Shown here in pieces: positions 10,633 to 22,600 of a DNA stretch of 64,000 nt. The first letter of the stretch is position 1. Each line of letters begins with the position of its first letter. Made by a program: the position numbers and the translations under genes. The notes beneath the pieces were generated by a model. It had not been told where the DNA came from. It saw only the letters and a program-made list of their open reading frames with translations, and searched no databases. Source of the stretch: Chaetorhynchus papuensis (taxonomy: Eukaryota; Chordata; Aves; Passeriformes; Rhipiduridae); the NCBI GenBank assembly GCA_013396525.1, contig VWYX01000863.1, forward strand, positions 1-64,000. The letters run 5' to 3'.

Positions 10633-13600
10633 GTACGGGAACGGCTCCCCAGCAGCTCTGGGCTGGTGCACGGGGTGGGAGGGGGGTTGGAATTGGGGCT
10701 GGCAGCTGGGAGTGCTCCCAAACGCTGGCTTGGGACGGGGCTTTGCCTGTGTTGGTCACAGTGAGTCACCGGGGGTGGTGTTTGGGGTCCTTCGCTCCTA
10801 AGCACAGAACAGCACTGCAGAATGTTCTCCAGGGGATTCGGCTTTGCAGGCAGGTGGGATTTGTCTTAATTTACACGGAATCATTAACTGCCAACTACAG
10901 CTCCCTGACAGGAGGGTGCAGCTAGGTGGGGGTTGGGCTCTGCTGCCAGTGATTTGAGGAAATGGCCTCAGGCTGTGCCAGGGGAGGCTCAGGTTGGACA
11001 TCAGCAGGAATTTCTTAATGGAAAGGGTTGTTCATAGGCAGGGGCTGCCCAGGGAGGTTTGGAGTGCCCATCTCTGGAGGTGTCCAAGGAAGGGCTGGAC
11101 GTGGCACTCAGTGCTCTGGGCTGGGGACAAGGTGGGAATCAGTCACAGGTTGGACTTTATGACCTTGGAGGTCTTTTCCAACCTCAGAGATCCTGGGGTT
11201 CTCTGATTCCATGCTGCCCACAGCTCTGATTTCCCCGTTCCCCTCTTTACTGTGTGCTAGCAGTGCTGTGGTGGCAGGAGTCAGGCTGGATTTCTGATGC
11301 CTTCTGTGTAACCTGATTTATTGACGCTTCCTGAAGAAGCTGTGATTTATTCTAATTGTCCTCCCAGAGCAGAGCTCACTCTGCCAGCAGTGTCACCTCG
11401 AGGCCCCAAGCCAGGCGGGTACCGCGGGCTGGGACCGGAGCATCACCAGCCCTCACATGGGGTGCAGGGCAATCAGCTTTAAAAATTTTTTTTAGTCGAC
11501 ATTCCTGATGAATATTTCAGCTGCAAAGGAATAGCGTGCATTAATTATTGCAAAGAGATGTCTTTAGGAGAAAATGATTTTGAAATTCAGTTTAATTTCA
11601 TTGTAATGCGCCGCAAACAGGAAGGGAGTATGTGTGTTTAATTGGCTCTCGGGGGTAAGGCCGGGAAGATGGCATGCCTTTGTCACAGGCCATTAGTGAT
11701 ACAGACTGCATAATGAGGGACTACAATCAGCTCACAGCTGCCGGCTCCTACGGGGAGAGAATGATATTAAATAGAAATCAGTATAAATTAAACTTAACCC
11801 TTTCGCCAACCAAGCAAAGCTCAGAGCTGGAAACAAGGGACGGGAGCAGAGACAGCAGTGGGGCATTCAGGGTGGGTCAGGGGGTGCTTGGACACCCCCC
11901 CCAGCAGCCAGGTGACCTCCCTGATGTCCCCCTTCCCTCGGGCAGGAGGCTTGAACTGCCTTCCCCATCCCTACCCCCACTCTGCCTTCTTTACCTTCCT
12001 TTCCTCTCCTGCTCCCTCTCTCTATCAGGTCGATGGGGCTGGGTTTTTCCCAAGCCTCATTTATCCGGCAGTGCCGGGAGCGATCCCGTGGCCCCATGCT
12101 CACCCTGCCTGCCCCAGCCTCATCAGCAGCCTCTGGAGATCACTCAGAGGTGGCAAATGTCCTGTGGTGGTAAAAACCCTTGAGGGAACGAAAGGGGTTG
12201 TGTCCTGTCACAGGGGTTGGATCTGGAGGGTGAATTATCTCCATTAAGCACAAATTGGTTACTCTGGAGCCAGAACCATCCTGGCAGGATCCAGCAGAGG
12301 TGAATCCTGGCCACTGCCAGGCTGTAATTCCCTGTATCTGCCACTTCCAGGTCATCCAGGTGAGTGTTTTAAAGGTGAGGCTGAATGCCAGCACACGGTG
12401 TTCCCAAAACCCTGGCAATGGCATTCCTGGCTCTGTGCCAGTGTTCCACTCACTGCCAGCCCTTGTGGGTGTCCCCACCAGTGACCTACAGGCTGCAGGT
12501 GGTGGCCAAGCCCCTCAGGGCTGGGGTTTCACAGAATTATGGAATGGTTTGGGTGGGAAGGGACCTTAAAGCTCATGGGCAGGGACACCTTCCACAGGAG
12601 CAGGTTGCACCAAGCTCTGTCCGAAAAAACCCAGAAAAAAACCAGTGACTTTGATGAATTCAAGATTGTGGCTCTTCTGAGAAGCCTCTGAGCTCCTGGT
12701 GGTGCAGAGGGGCTGTGCTGTTGCTCCCATCCTCTTTATTCCCGGGGATTTGCGCTGCTGTCTGCCGATCCCTCCATCTCTCATTTCCATCCCAGTGAAT
12801 TTGATTATTTTTATTGTATTAACGCTGTTGACAGAGCTGCTTAGATCAAAGTCCCCTCCAGCCATTTCCAGGGAGACTGCTGGGTTTCCACCTGCTGTCG
12901 TACATCCAAGTGGCACCGAGCCCTCGGAGGCCAAGCTGAGCCCAGAGGAAAAACGCCTGTGGGCATCTGGCTCCTGTCCCTGCTGAGCCTTCCCAGCTGT
13001 GCCAGGCCCTGCCAGGTGAGAGGCAGCCTCCAAACCTCACTCACGTGCTGCTGAGAGGGGAGGAGAGGAGAGAATAAAGAAGGAAGACTTTTATTTAGGA
13101 TGAAGCCCTGGCACAGGGTGCCCAGAGAAGCTGTGGCTGCCCCTGGATCCCTGGCAGTGTCCAAGGCCAGGTTGGATGGGTTTTGGAGCCAAAACTCCTT
13201 CACTGGGACAGTGGAAGGTGTCCCTGCCCGTGGCAGGGGGTGGCACTGGGTGGGCTTTAAGATCCCTCACAACCCAAACCATTCCATGATCCTGTGAGCA
13301 AAATCAAACCTTGGGAAGTGGAGGAAAGCAGCAGAGAAACAGCAACTTCCCTGCTCATCCTCATGTTCATCCATCCCTCCATGCATCCCTCCATCCCTCC
13401 CTCCATCCCTCCCTCCATCCCTCCATCCCTCCATCCCTCCCTCCATCCCTCCCTCCATCCCTCCATCCCTCCATCCCTCCCCCCCCCCCCCCCTCCATGC
13501 ATCCATCCATCCCTCCTTCCCTCCCNNNNNNNNNNNNNNNGCCCGTGGCAGGGGGTGGCACTGGGTGGGCTTTAAGATCCCTCACAACCCAAACCATTCC

Positions 13601-16600
13601 ATGATCCTGTGAGCAAAATCAAACCTTGGGAAGTGCTCCTGAAGGCAGGGAGAGGCTCTTTTTTGGGAATGGTCCTTCCATCCATCCATCCATCCATCCA
13701 TCCCTCCATCCCTCCCTCCATCCCTCCCTCCATCCCTCCATCCCTCCATCCCTCCCTCCATCCCTCCCTCCATCCGTCCATCCATCCATCCCTCCCTCCA
13801 TCCATCCCTCCATGCATCCATCCATCCCTCCTTCCCTCCCTACATCCATGCATCCATCCCAGCCTCGCCCTGCCCACGGGGGTCAGCCTCTGACACTGTC
13901 CCTGTGTTATCCCTGCCCAGGAGGCAGCAAGTGCCTTTGGCAGCCTGAGGAGGCTTTGGGAGCCTGCTGGGTGCCCACTGCAATGCCCAGGCACTGCCCC
14001 TCTCCCCACGTTTCCCTGCCTGCTCAGGGGTTTCTCCAGAGGAATGTGCCCACCCAGCCGTGCTCCCCGAGAGCAGCCTGCTCCCCGAGGGAAGGCCAGC
14101 TTCCATTCACATTTGCCCATACATCCAGAAAATTAGAATCTGGTGTATTCAGGGAGATTTATTTTCAATTACAGGTTAAGGCCGAGACATGAAATAGCAC
14201 CGGGTTTGAAAGTAGTGCATAAATCCTGCAACAAATCCATGTATCTCTGCTCCGTATAATAAGATTTTATTGATTGCTATATTGTATCTGTCAGAATAAA
14301 ACTCTCTTAATGCATGCATCAGGATGGAGAAGATAGAGAGCTTGTTGGGAGTAGAATCTGATTCGAGAATCAATGCACTTTGATTAATATGTCGTTAAGA
14401 AAGTAAGAGTTATTTAACTTGTTTGGTGCACATTTTGGAATGATGACTCATATCTTTTAAATTTCTTTCTTTGAGCTGCATTAAAAAAACCCCCACACCC
14501 TTGGAGCTGTTTTTCACATTGTTAAGTCTTGGTTTATCAGTGAATTTTTGCTGGACCCTTTTGCGCAGGTCACAAACGCCCCTGACCCCCATTAATAATA
14601 AATCCTACGGCCCAAAACACTTCCCCATATTGAAAGGGAGAACAGAGTGGAGCTGGTGGCTCTTTGTTCCTTCTGGATGTTCTGCAGTGAAAGAGGGAAC
14701 TCCAGGGAAAATAAACCAAGACAAAACAAACCAACAACAACAACCCAACAACAACAAGAAGAAGTTGCTTTTCCACTGTGATTACAAATCCAAGCACCAA
14801 GGACAAGCTGGGAGCCTCCTACTCAGCACTGGATTCCCAGCTTGCTCCAAAAATGGAACAGGCTCCTGCTGCAGCCATGAATCCCAGTCAAGGGAAGGAT
14901 CCCAGTGACTCTTGACTGGTTTCAGCGACCTCCTGCTGTCTCTCTGTCATTTTCAGACTGAGCTCTCCAGTCCACAACTGACACCAGCTGCAGATCCTTG
15001 CCATTCCCAGCCCCGGCTCTTGGAGATTCCATAGAATCATGGAATAGTTTGGGTGGGAAAGGACCTTTCAAGGCCGTCAAATCCAACCCCCATCACACCT
15101 GGAGCCCCAGGACTGGCTGAGGGAGCTGTGGGTTCTCAGCCTGGAGAAAAGGAGGCTCCAGGGGAACCTTGTGGCTCTGCACAACTCCCTGACAGGAGGG
15201 GGCAGCTGGGGGGGGAGAACAAGGGACAGGAGGAGAGGAAATGGCCTGAGAGAAGGTTTAGGTTGGATATGGGGGAAAATCTCTTCATGGAAAGGGCACT
15301 GGTGGAGTCCCCATCCCTGGAAGTGCTCAGAACACGTGGGTGTGACACCTGGGGACACGGTCAGTGCTGGTGCTGGGCTGGTGGTCGGACTTGATGATCT
15401 TAAAGATCTTCTCCAGCTAATTCCATGATTCTCTGATTTTCACCCCTTCTGATGGGAAAGGCAAAGCTTCCTGCAGTTTTTCCAGCACAGAGGACCGTGG
15501 TGTTTGTAGGAAGGGCCCTGGGCGGGTCATCCCTGGCCAGGCACAAGCCATCCCTCCCCTGGGGCTGCTCCCCAAGGAGAAGGAGCAGGATGCACCCCCA
15601 TCCCTCTGGCACAGGCTTTTCCCAGCGCTTGGCTGTCCCCAGGGAGCAGCAGGTGTTTCCCTGCCAGGGGAATTGCTCACATCCGTGGGCGGAGCACAGA
15701 CACCTGAAGGAGAAAATACTTGAGGCTGATCAAGGCAGATTATAAATAGAAATGCATCTAATTAGCATCTTAATCTGCAGGTTTTCTGTTTGTTTGCAGT
15801 GGCTTTCCTACCCACAAATCCAGCTAATGCAAATGCTATTTTTAAAGAAATGATTACTTAATTGCAACGTGTTGGAATTAAGCGAGTTACCGGTGTGATC
15901 CCACCGGATGGAGCGGGGGCTCCTGCCTGGAGCAGCTTCTTGTGGAGCCTGGCAGGGATCAGCCCACGGGTGGGGCAGGATGACAGCACTCACCTGCTGC
16001 TGCCTTTGGGAGCAGCTTAGAGCTGGGAGCCACCTTCCCACAACTCACATGGAAGGACACCCCCAAAAATGCCAGCTGGACCCAAACACAGCTCCGTGTG
16101 CTGCTGTAGGAAGGATATCTCACTGGAGATCCGTGGGGCAGGAGCAGAAGGCTCCCCTTTCCACCCAGCCCTCATTTAAGAGGTGTTCCTAAAATTAAAA
16201 ACATAAAGATGGAATATTTTCCAGTATATCAGCCTTTATCACCCCCAAATGTTCCTTACACACACCCTTCCAATACTTCGGAGAGAGAGAATTCCCTTTT
16301 TCAGCTTCCTGCCTGAGTATTTACTCCTTCTCCTTGAAGATTCAGTATTTCCAGGTTTGCCTGACAGCTGGAAGCCCTGGGGTCACCAGGACAGGGGAGG
16401 GGTGGAACGAGATGAGCTTTAAGGTCCCTTCCAACCCAAAACATTCCATGATTCCCTGATTCTATGATTCTGCTTCCTTGCCTGCTGGTGAAACTGATGT
16501 TTTCAGCAGTTCAGAGTGACTTGGGATTTTTGTAGCTGTAAATGAGAGCAGCTTTTGGCACAGAATTTGTTTACTCTCTAAAGCTCTGCTCTCGTCGTAT

Positions 16601-19600
16601 CAAACATCTTGGATGCCAACCCTTCCTTTCTTTGAGAACCTCTGCTGCACTGAGGCTCCTTTCCAAAGGCGTGGAGCAATTGCTCCCCAGCTGAGAGTCG
16701 GTGGGAACAGCAGGCACCTGCAGCTCCAAAATCCAAGCTCTTCCCTCTTGTTCTGCGACTGCTTTTACCCCTCGAGCTGTGCTGCAGCAGTGCTGCTCTC
16801 ACAGCCTGGAGGGAGAGCCTGGAACGAACCCCTGACTGCTGGGAATCGTTCTTCCCATCCCATCTTACTCAACTCCATCCCATTTCAGGGATTTAGGAAG
16901 AAATCCTTCCCTGTGAGGGTGGGCAGGCCCTGGCACAGGGTGCCCAGAGCAGCTGTGGCTGCCCCTGGATCCCTGGCAGTGTCCAAGGCCAGGCCCCAGG
17001 TCAGTGCATGGAAAAGGTGATTCTCCCTTTTGCTAAGGTTTGATCGTCCCTCAGTGGCTGCAGGGAGCAGAGGGATCTGCTCTAATATTTTAATTATTAC
17101 CATTATTATTTTTTGTTACCACACTCTTCAAAGCTCCACCAGCCACGTTCAACTGTGCAGCCACACCTTGGAGCATTGACTTATTTATTACTCTTTGAGT
17201 TTTCTTTTTCATCTGGTTGTCTGCAGGGATTTCCATAAATATTTAAATGCTAATGTGAAAAAAAGAAGCGTTTTTCATTTTTACTTACCCATTTTCTTTC
17301 TGGCTGGTCCTCTGGGCAAACCCATCTGCAGTAATTCAGGCTGGAGGAGCGGGGGGGTCCCTGCTCAGCCTGCTTGTGTCATATCAGTCACCCATGAGTT
17401 CCTGCTAATGAGGACTGAACCTCCAAACTCTTGGCTGCCTGGTTTGCAGAAACCCTCAAGTTTTGCCTGGTTTATCCAGCATTTTCCACGGGAGCAGCGT
17501 GTTCCCCTCGGAGCGGGACGTGCAGCCTGGGGAGCGTTCATCTGCTCTTGTCCTTCAGCTGGGAGGGCTTGGAGAGGCTCCTGGTCCTGCTGCGCTGAAG
17601 AAATGAGACAAAAACGAGGAGCAGCTCCTCTGCCAAGGGCAGGCAGGATCTGAGGTGCTGCCAGCCTTTGCCAAGGCTGAGTTTCCATTTGGTGCTGTCC
17701 TCTCCTGGCCGCCTGCCCAGGACTTGGCTGGCAGAGGCCGTGCCAGGGTGCCCAGCCCAGCCTGGGCCAAGGCTGGAGCAGGGACCATCTGGAGCAAGCC
17801 CTGAGGCCCCAGAACAATAGCACAGAGCTGGCGTTTGGTAGCCAAAGCTGCTGCCCAGCGGGGTGTGTTGGCAAGTCTGGCTTGCAGGGGATGGGAGAGG
17901 GGATGGGATGGGGAAGGGATGCAGTGGATGGTGCTTTCCCCGCCCCAGGGGGATCCTGTGTGCAGACAGGGTGCAGTGGGACACTGACACGAGAGGGTAA
18001 ATGCTGTCCTGACTTCTTCCTTGTGCTCAGAGAAGGAGAAAAATCCTCATGAGAGGAGGGAAAGGTCTGTGTGGTGGAATGAGCCCACTCCCAGGGGCCA
18101 GGATGGGGTTGTGGAGGGGGAATTTGGATGGGGAAGGAAATAGGATGTGCAGACAAGCCAGGAGGGTCAGTGGGCATCACCCTGACTTCTCACCCTGCCC
18201 GAGAGGTGCAGTAAATTTGAGGAGCCTTTGGAAAATACACATGGGAAGGGAAGGAATCCCTGATGGACCAGCTAAGACAAGGGGTAGCTGCACTCCTGGG
18301 CTGCCCAGAGGCAAATCCCCAAGTCCCTCTGTCCCCTGGCTGGAAGCAGGGTGAGCAGAGCTCAGCTCAGGCTTACAGGGTTCAGTCAGGCTTGTCTTAC
18401 CTGCTCCCCTCACCTCCCAGGTGCCTGAGCTGCTGCCAGCACTCCTGGCACCGCTCCATGTGCCGCTCTGCCGGTGCAGCCCCACAGCGTGGGGAGGAGA
18501 GCCTTATTAGCACAGCTCTTTGTGAGATGCCCTTGAGTGATTTATTTTTTTTCCAGGTGTAAATGCCAGGGGAGGCTGTTACAGTGCTTCCCATTCTTTC
18601 ATCTCGGCAGGGTTTTGCCCTTTCTCCCAGCGTGGCTCTGACAGCAGGCTCGGCGCTGCTGCCTCTGGAATACAAAGTTCCCTGTTAGAGAGCATGACAG
18701 GAATTCATTCCGGGCTGGGCCTTTCTTTTTTTTTTATTTCTGATTTTCTCTTTCCCTCGTGCTGGCTGCTCCAGGAATCTCTGGAGAAGTTTTGAGATTG
18801 AGGAGCCCATTGTTTAACCCCTTTCTCCTGGGAACAGGCAGCTTGCAGATGACCCAATGCCTCTCACAGATCGATCATGGAATATCCTGAGCTGCAAGGG
18901 ATGCAAAGTACATCAAAATACAAACCCTGGCCTTGCCCAGGCATCCCAACAATCCCACCCCATGCCTGGGAGCATTGTCCAAATGCTCCTGGAGCTCTGG
19001 CAGCCTCGGGGCCGTGCCCATTCCCTGGGGAGCCTGGGCAGTGCCCAGCACCCTCTGGGGGAAGAACCTTTCCTGATACCCAACCTGACCCTCCCCTGAC
19101 ACAGCTCCAGCCATTCCCTGTGTCCTGTCCCTCCATCCCTTGTCCCCAGTTCCTCTCCAGCTCTCCTGGAGCCCCTTTAGGCCCTGCAAGGGGCTCTGAG
19201 CTCTCCCTGGAGCCTTCCCTTCTCCAGGGGAACATCCCCAGCTCTCCCAGCCTGGCTCCAGAGCAGAGGGGCTCCAGCTCTCAGAGCAGCTCCGTGGCCC
19301 CCTCTGGACTCTCTCCAGCAGCTCCACATCCCGATGTTGTGGACTCCAGCTGGAACCTGCCTGGAGAGCAGCGGCTCCGTGCCGAGCTCACCTGCCTGTT
19401 CCCACCACGGGGACGGATCTGGGGCTGCAGCTGCTGAGCCACTCTCCTCCTGCCGCTCCCGGGCCCCGTGCAGGATTTTGGCAGCAGATGGGAGTGCTGC
19501 TGCCAGCCAGGGCTGCCCGTGCCAGGATAGCAGCTAGACCCAGGAGCACCCTTCTCCCGGTGCCAGTGGCTCTGCTGGGCAGGACTGGGACACCGGGAAA

Positions 19601-22600
19601 GGCTCTGTCCTGCACCTGGGGAGCGAGTGGGAGCCCTGGGAGTGCTGGGGAGAGGGTTTCCTCATGAATAATTGCTGGGGTATTAATATACATGTGGTTT
19701 TTTGAGGAGGTTTCAAACTCTCCCCCTCAGGAACCTTTGATGCTTTATTAATGATCGTGGTGCTCTCTGAACCCTCTGTGCTCGGCAGAGTGAGCTGGGC
19801 CTCAAAGCAGCCCCCACATTTTTGGACAGTGCCTCCTATGAGCCCAAGGAAGGCATTTGCTGGTCCAGGTGACCTGCTGAGGGCAGATGGACTCGAGTAT
19901 TCCCTAAGAGTCACTCCAAGGCTGTGACACGCTCCAGAGGAGCAGCAAGTGGGACTCTGGGAGCCTGGCAAGTCTCACCCTCATGGTCTGAGCAGGGTGG
20001 AAAAGGTGGGGAAAAGCAGGAGTGGAAGGGTTCAGCTGGATTGGGATTAACAGGAACTGCTGAACCCTGGGCTGCTGGGAGTGCAGCCTGGTTCCAGGGA
20101 ATGCGTGTGCTGAAGGGCTGGGGTGGATGGGGATGACTGGGGAGAGGAAACACAGTCTTTCCCAAGTCTAATTACTGTTAATTAGCTACAATTAGTGCTC
20201 GTGACCTCTGTTGGCAGCCAAGATGGCCGACAGCAGGGACACACATTCCTCACTTCCACACAATAAATCAAGCTAAAGCTGCTCACTTATTTAGCCTATC
20301 ATTTAGCATTTCATTAAATAGATCTGTGCACATACATCAGCGCTGCCGAGGCGGTGGCATCGCTCCCCTTCAGGAGCAGGGATGCCTCCAATCAATCCCA
20401 GCACTGCCAGAGAGGCTCCGGATTGCTGGGAGCTGTGCCTTGCCAAGCATCCCAGCCCCAGGATTCCACCAGAGAGTGACTCACAGCGAGTGTGCTGTTG
20501 GTCCCGCAGGGAGATGTGGCTTGGAGAGACGAGGTCTTGCTTGGGTGGATGAGGTGGAATTCCTGAGCTGGGGACAGTCAGGAAGGTCCCCATTGGTGGC
20601 AGGATGTTGCTTCAGCTGGGCCCTGCTTTGCCACGGTGTCTTCTCCCATCTCTTCTCCTAGGGAACAAGCAGCAGGACAGGAGTAAACAGCCTTCCCTAA
20701 CAGCCTTAGATATTAGGGAAGCTTTCCCCATGGAAAGGGCTGTCCAGCCCTGGCACAGCTGCCCAGGGCAGTGGTGGAGTCCCCATCCCTGCAGCAGTTT
20801 AAAAACCATGAGGATGTGGCACTTGGGGACACGGCTTAGTGCTGGGTTTGGCAGTGCTGGGGAACGGGTGGAATAGACGGTATTGAGGGTCTTTCCCAAG
20901 CTAAATAATTCCATGATTCTTCTAAAGCCAGCAGCATTCCCACGACACACGTGGAGGACTCTGCCTCCTGCTGCTCCAGGCTGTGTGGTTGGGCTGCCCA
21001 GGAGCAGCCCCATGCAATCCGTGCCCTCCCTCTCCCAGTGCTCCATAAATAAATCCCCCAGTCCAGCCTGGCACACTGTATCAATCTTGTTTAATAGACT
21101 GGAAAGCTCATTGCACGGCGCAGGTCGCGGGGAACGTCGAGGTGATGGATTGCGCCTTCCCGGAGTCGAGCGCCGCTGATATATAATGAAATATTTATGA
21201 TTTATTCCAGCTAATAAACTGGAGTGAAGTGTGTGATGTATGTGAGCAGATGGGGGACCTGTGCGTGCAGTTTTCGTGGCGTGGGGGGAGGGAAAGGTGG
21301 ATGTCCGTGACGGAGACGCAGCGCTCGGCCGCCCGTCCCGCGGCCCGGCGCGGTCAGCGCTTGGCCACCGAGGGGATGGATTATCTAATTCCTATAAAAA
21401 GCCTTTAGCACTTGCCTCGTAATCCTTTATCCACCCCACGTGGCTTTTCTCCAGCACGGGAGCCTCTGGGAATGGGAACAAACCGTTTCTTTTAGCTTTG
21501 GGCTTGGGAGCTGCACAGGGAGCTTGTGCCCAGAGGGGTGGGAAGAGAGGCAGAGTGACCACGGGAATGTCACTGCTGCACCACACTCAGCAGCTCCCCA
21601 GCCCCACTGTGTCTGTGCCACCTGCAAAAAAAACATTCCCGTGGATTTGGGAGAGCGGTGAGACACTGGACTGCCCTGGAAAGAGAAGGGAAACTTGAAA
21701 GCACGTGAGAAATGTGACGGGCACGTGGAGCTTGTGGCTGCAGGAGGATTCCTGGGAAGGAGCATTTCCATGGTGTGCTGCTGGAGCTGATCTGCAGGCA
21801 GGAACACTGTGCTGAAAGGAGAAGGATGGACCAGGACCTTCCTGCCAGCCGTGGCCCCGCAGCTGCCCCTGAGTGGTCAGCGGGACCATCACAAGCCCTG
21901 GCTGGGCCCCTGCGTGTCCCCATCCAGCTGTGGGTGCTGGGGTCGGAGACTCGCTCCCACAAAATCCTCACCTGGCAAAGGGTGTTGCAGGCCCCAGATT
22001 TTGGCTCTGCTCTCCAGAGTGGTGAGGATCAGGATCAGGGCTCAGGCTCTTCATCACCTGCCCGGGCTGTTGGACCAATCCTGCCTGGAAAATAAATCCC
22101 AATCCTAATCACCGAGGTGTGTCTCTGCCAGAGGGCGAGCTCTGCCTCAGCCTGACGGACCAGCAGCATCAACGGTGACTTCAGGGGAGTGGGAGGCAGG
22201 TGGGAGTTAATCCCAGGGTAGAGCAGAGATCCAGAACCTCCTGCCCACTGCTCCGTGGTGTGCGAGGCCACTCCTCATCCCACCGGGGCGGCTCCTCCGC
22301 ATCCCACCGAGGCCGTTCGTGTCCCGCCGCTGTCCTGCTAGCTGTTCCCGTTTCAGCCTGATTGGCCTCTGCACCAGTGTGCTTGGAGATCCTCTGCTGA
22401 AAGGCACCAGAGAAGGGCAAACACTGACTGTTCCAACTGCCTCCCTGCAAGATTCCCGGGGGTTTTCCAGCGGGGAGCATGCTGGTCCCCCCCACATGCC
22501 AGAGGAATGCAGGAGGGTGAGTGCACTGCTCCGGCTCTTCCCTCTGGAAATGAGGGATCATCATGGCAGGAGAGCAGCTGGCAGCAGGGAATTCCTCCTG

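Noticed and set aside
13257..13893. Repetitive open frames (Met-Glu-Gly-Trp or Pro-Pro-Ser-Ile type) across the microsatellite
   Set aside because: They are translations of the CATCC/CCTCC array and cross an assembly gap.
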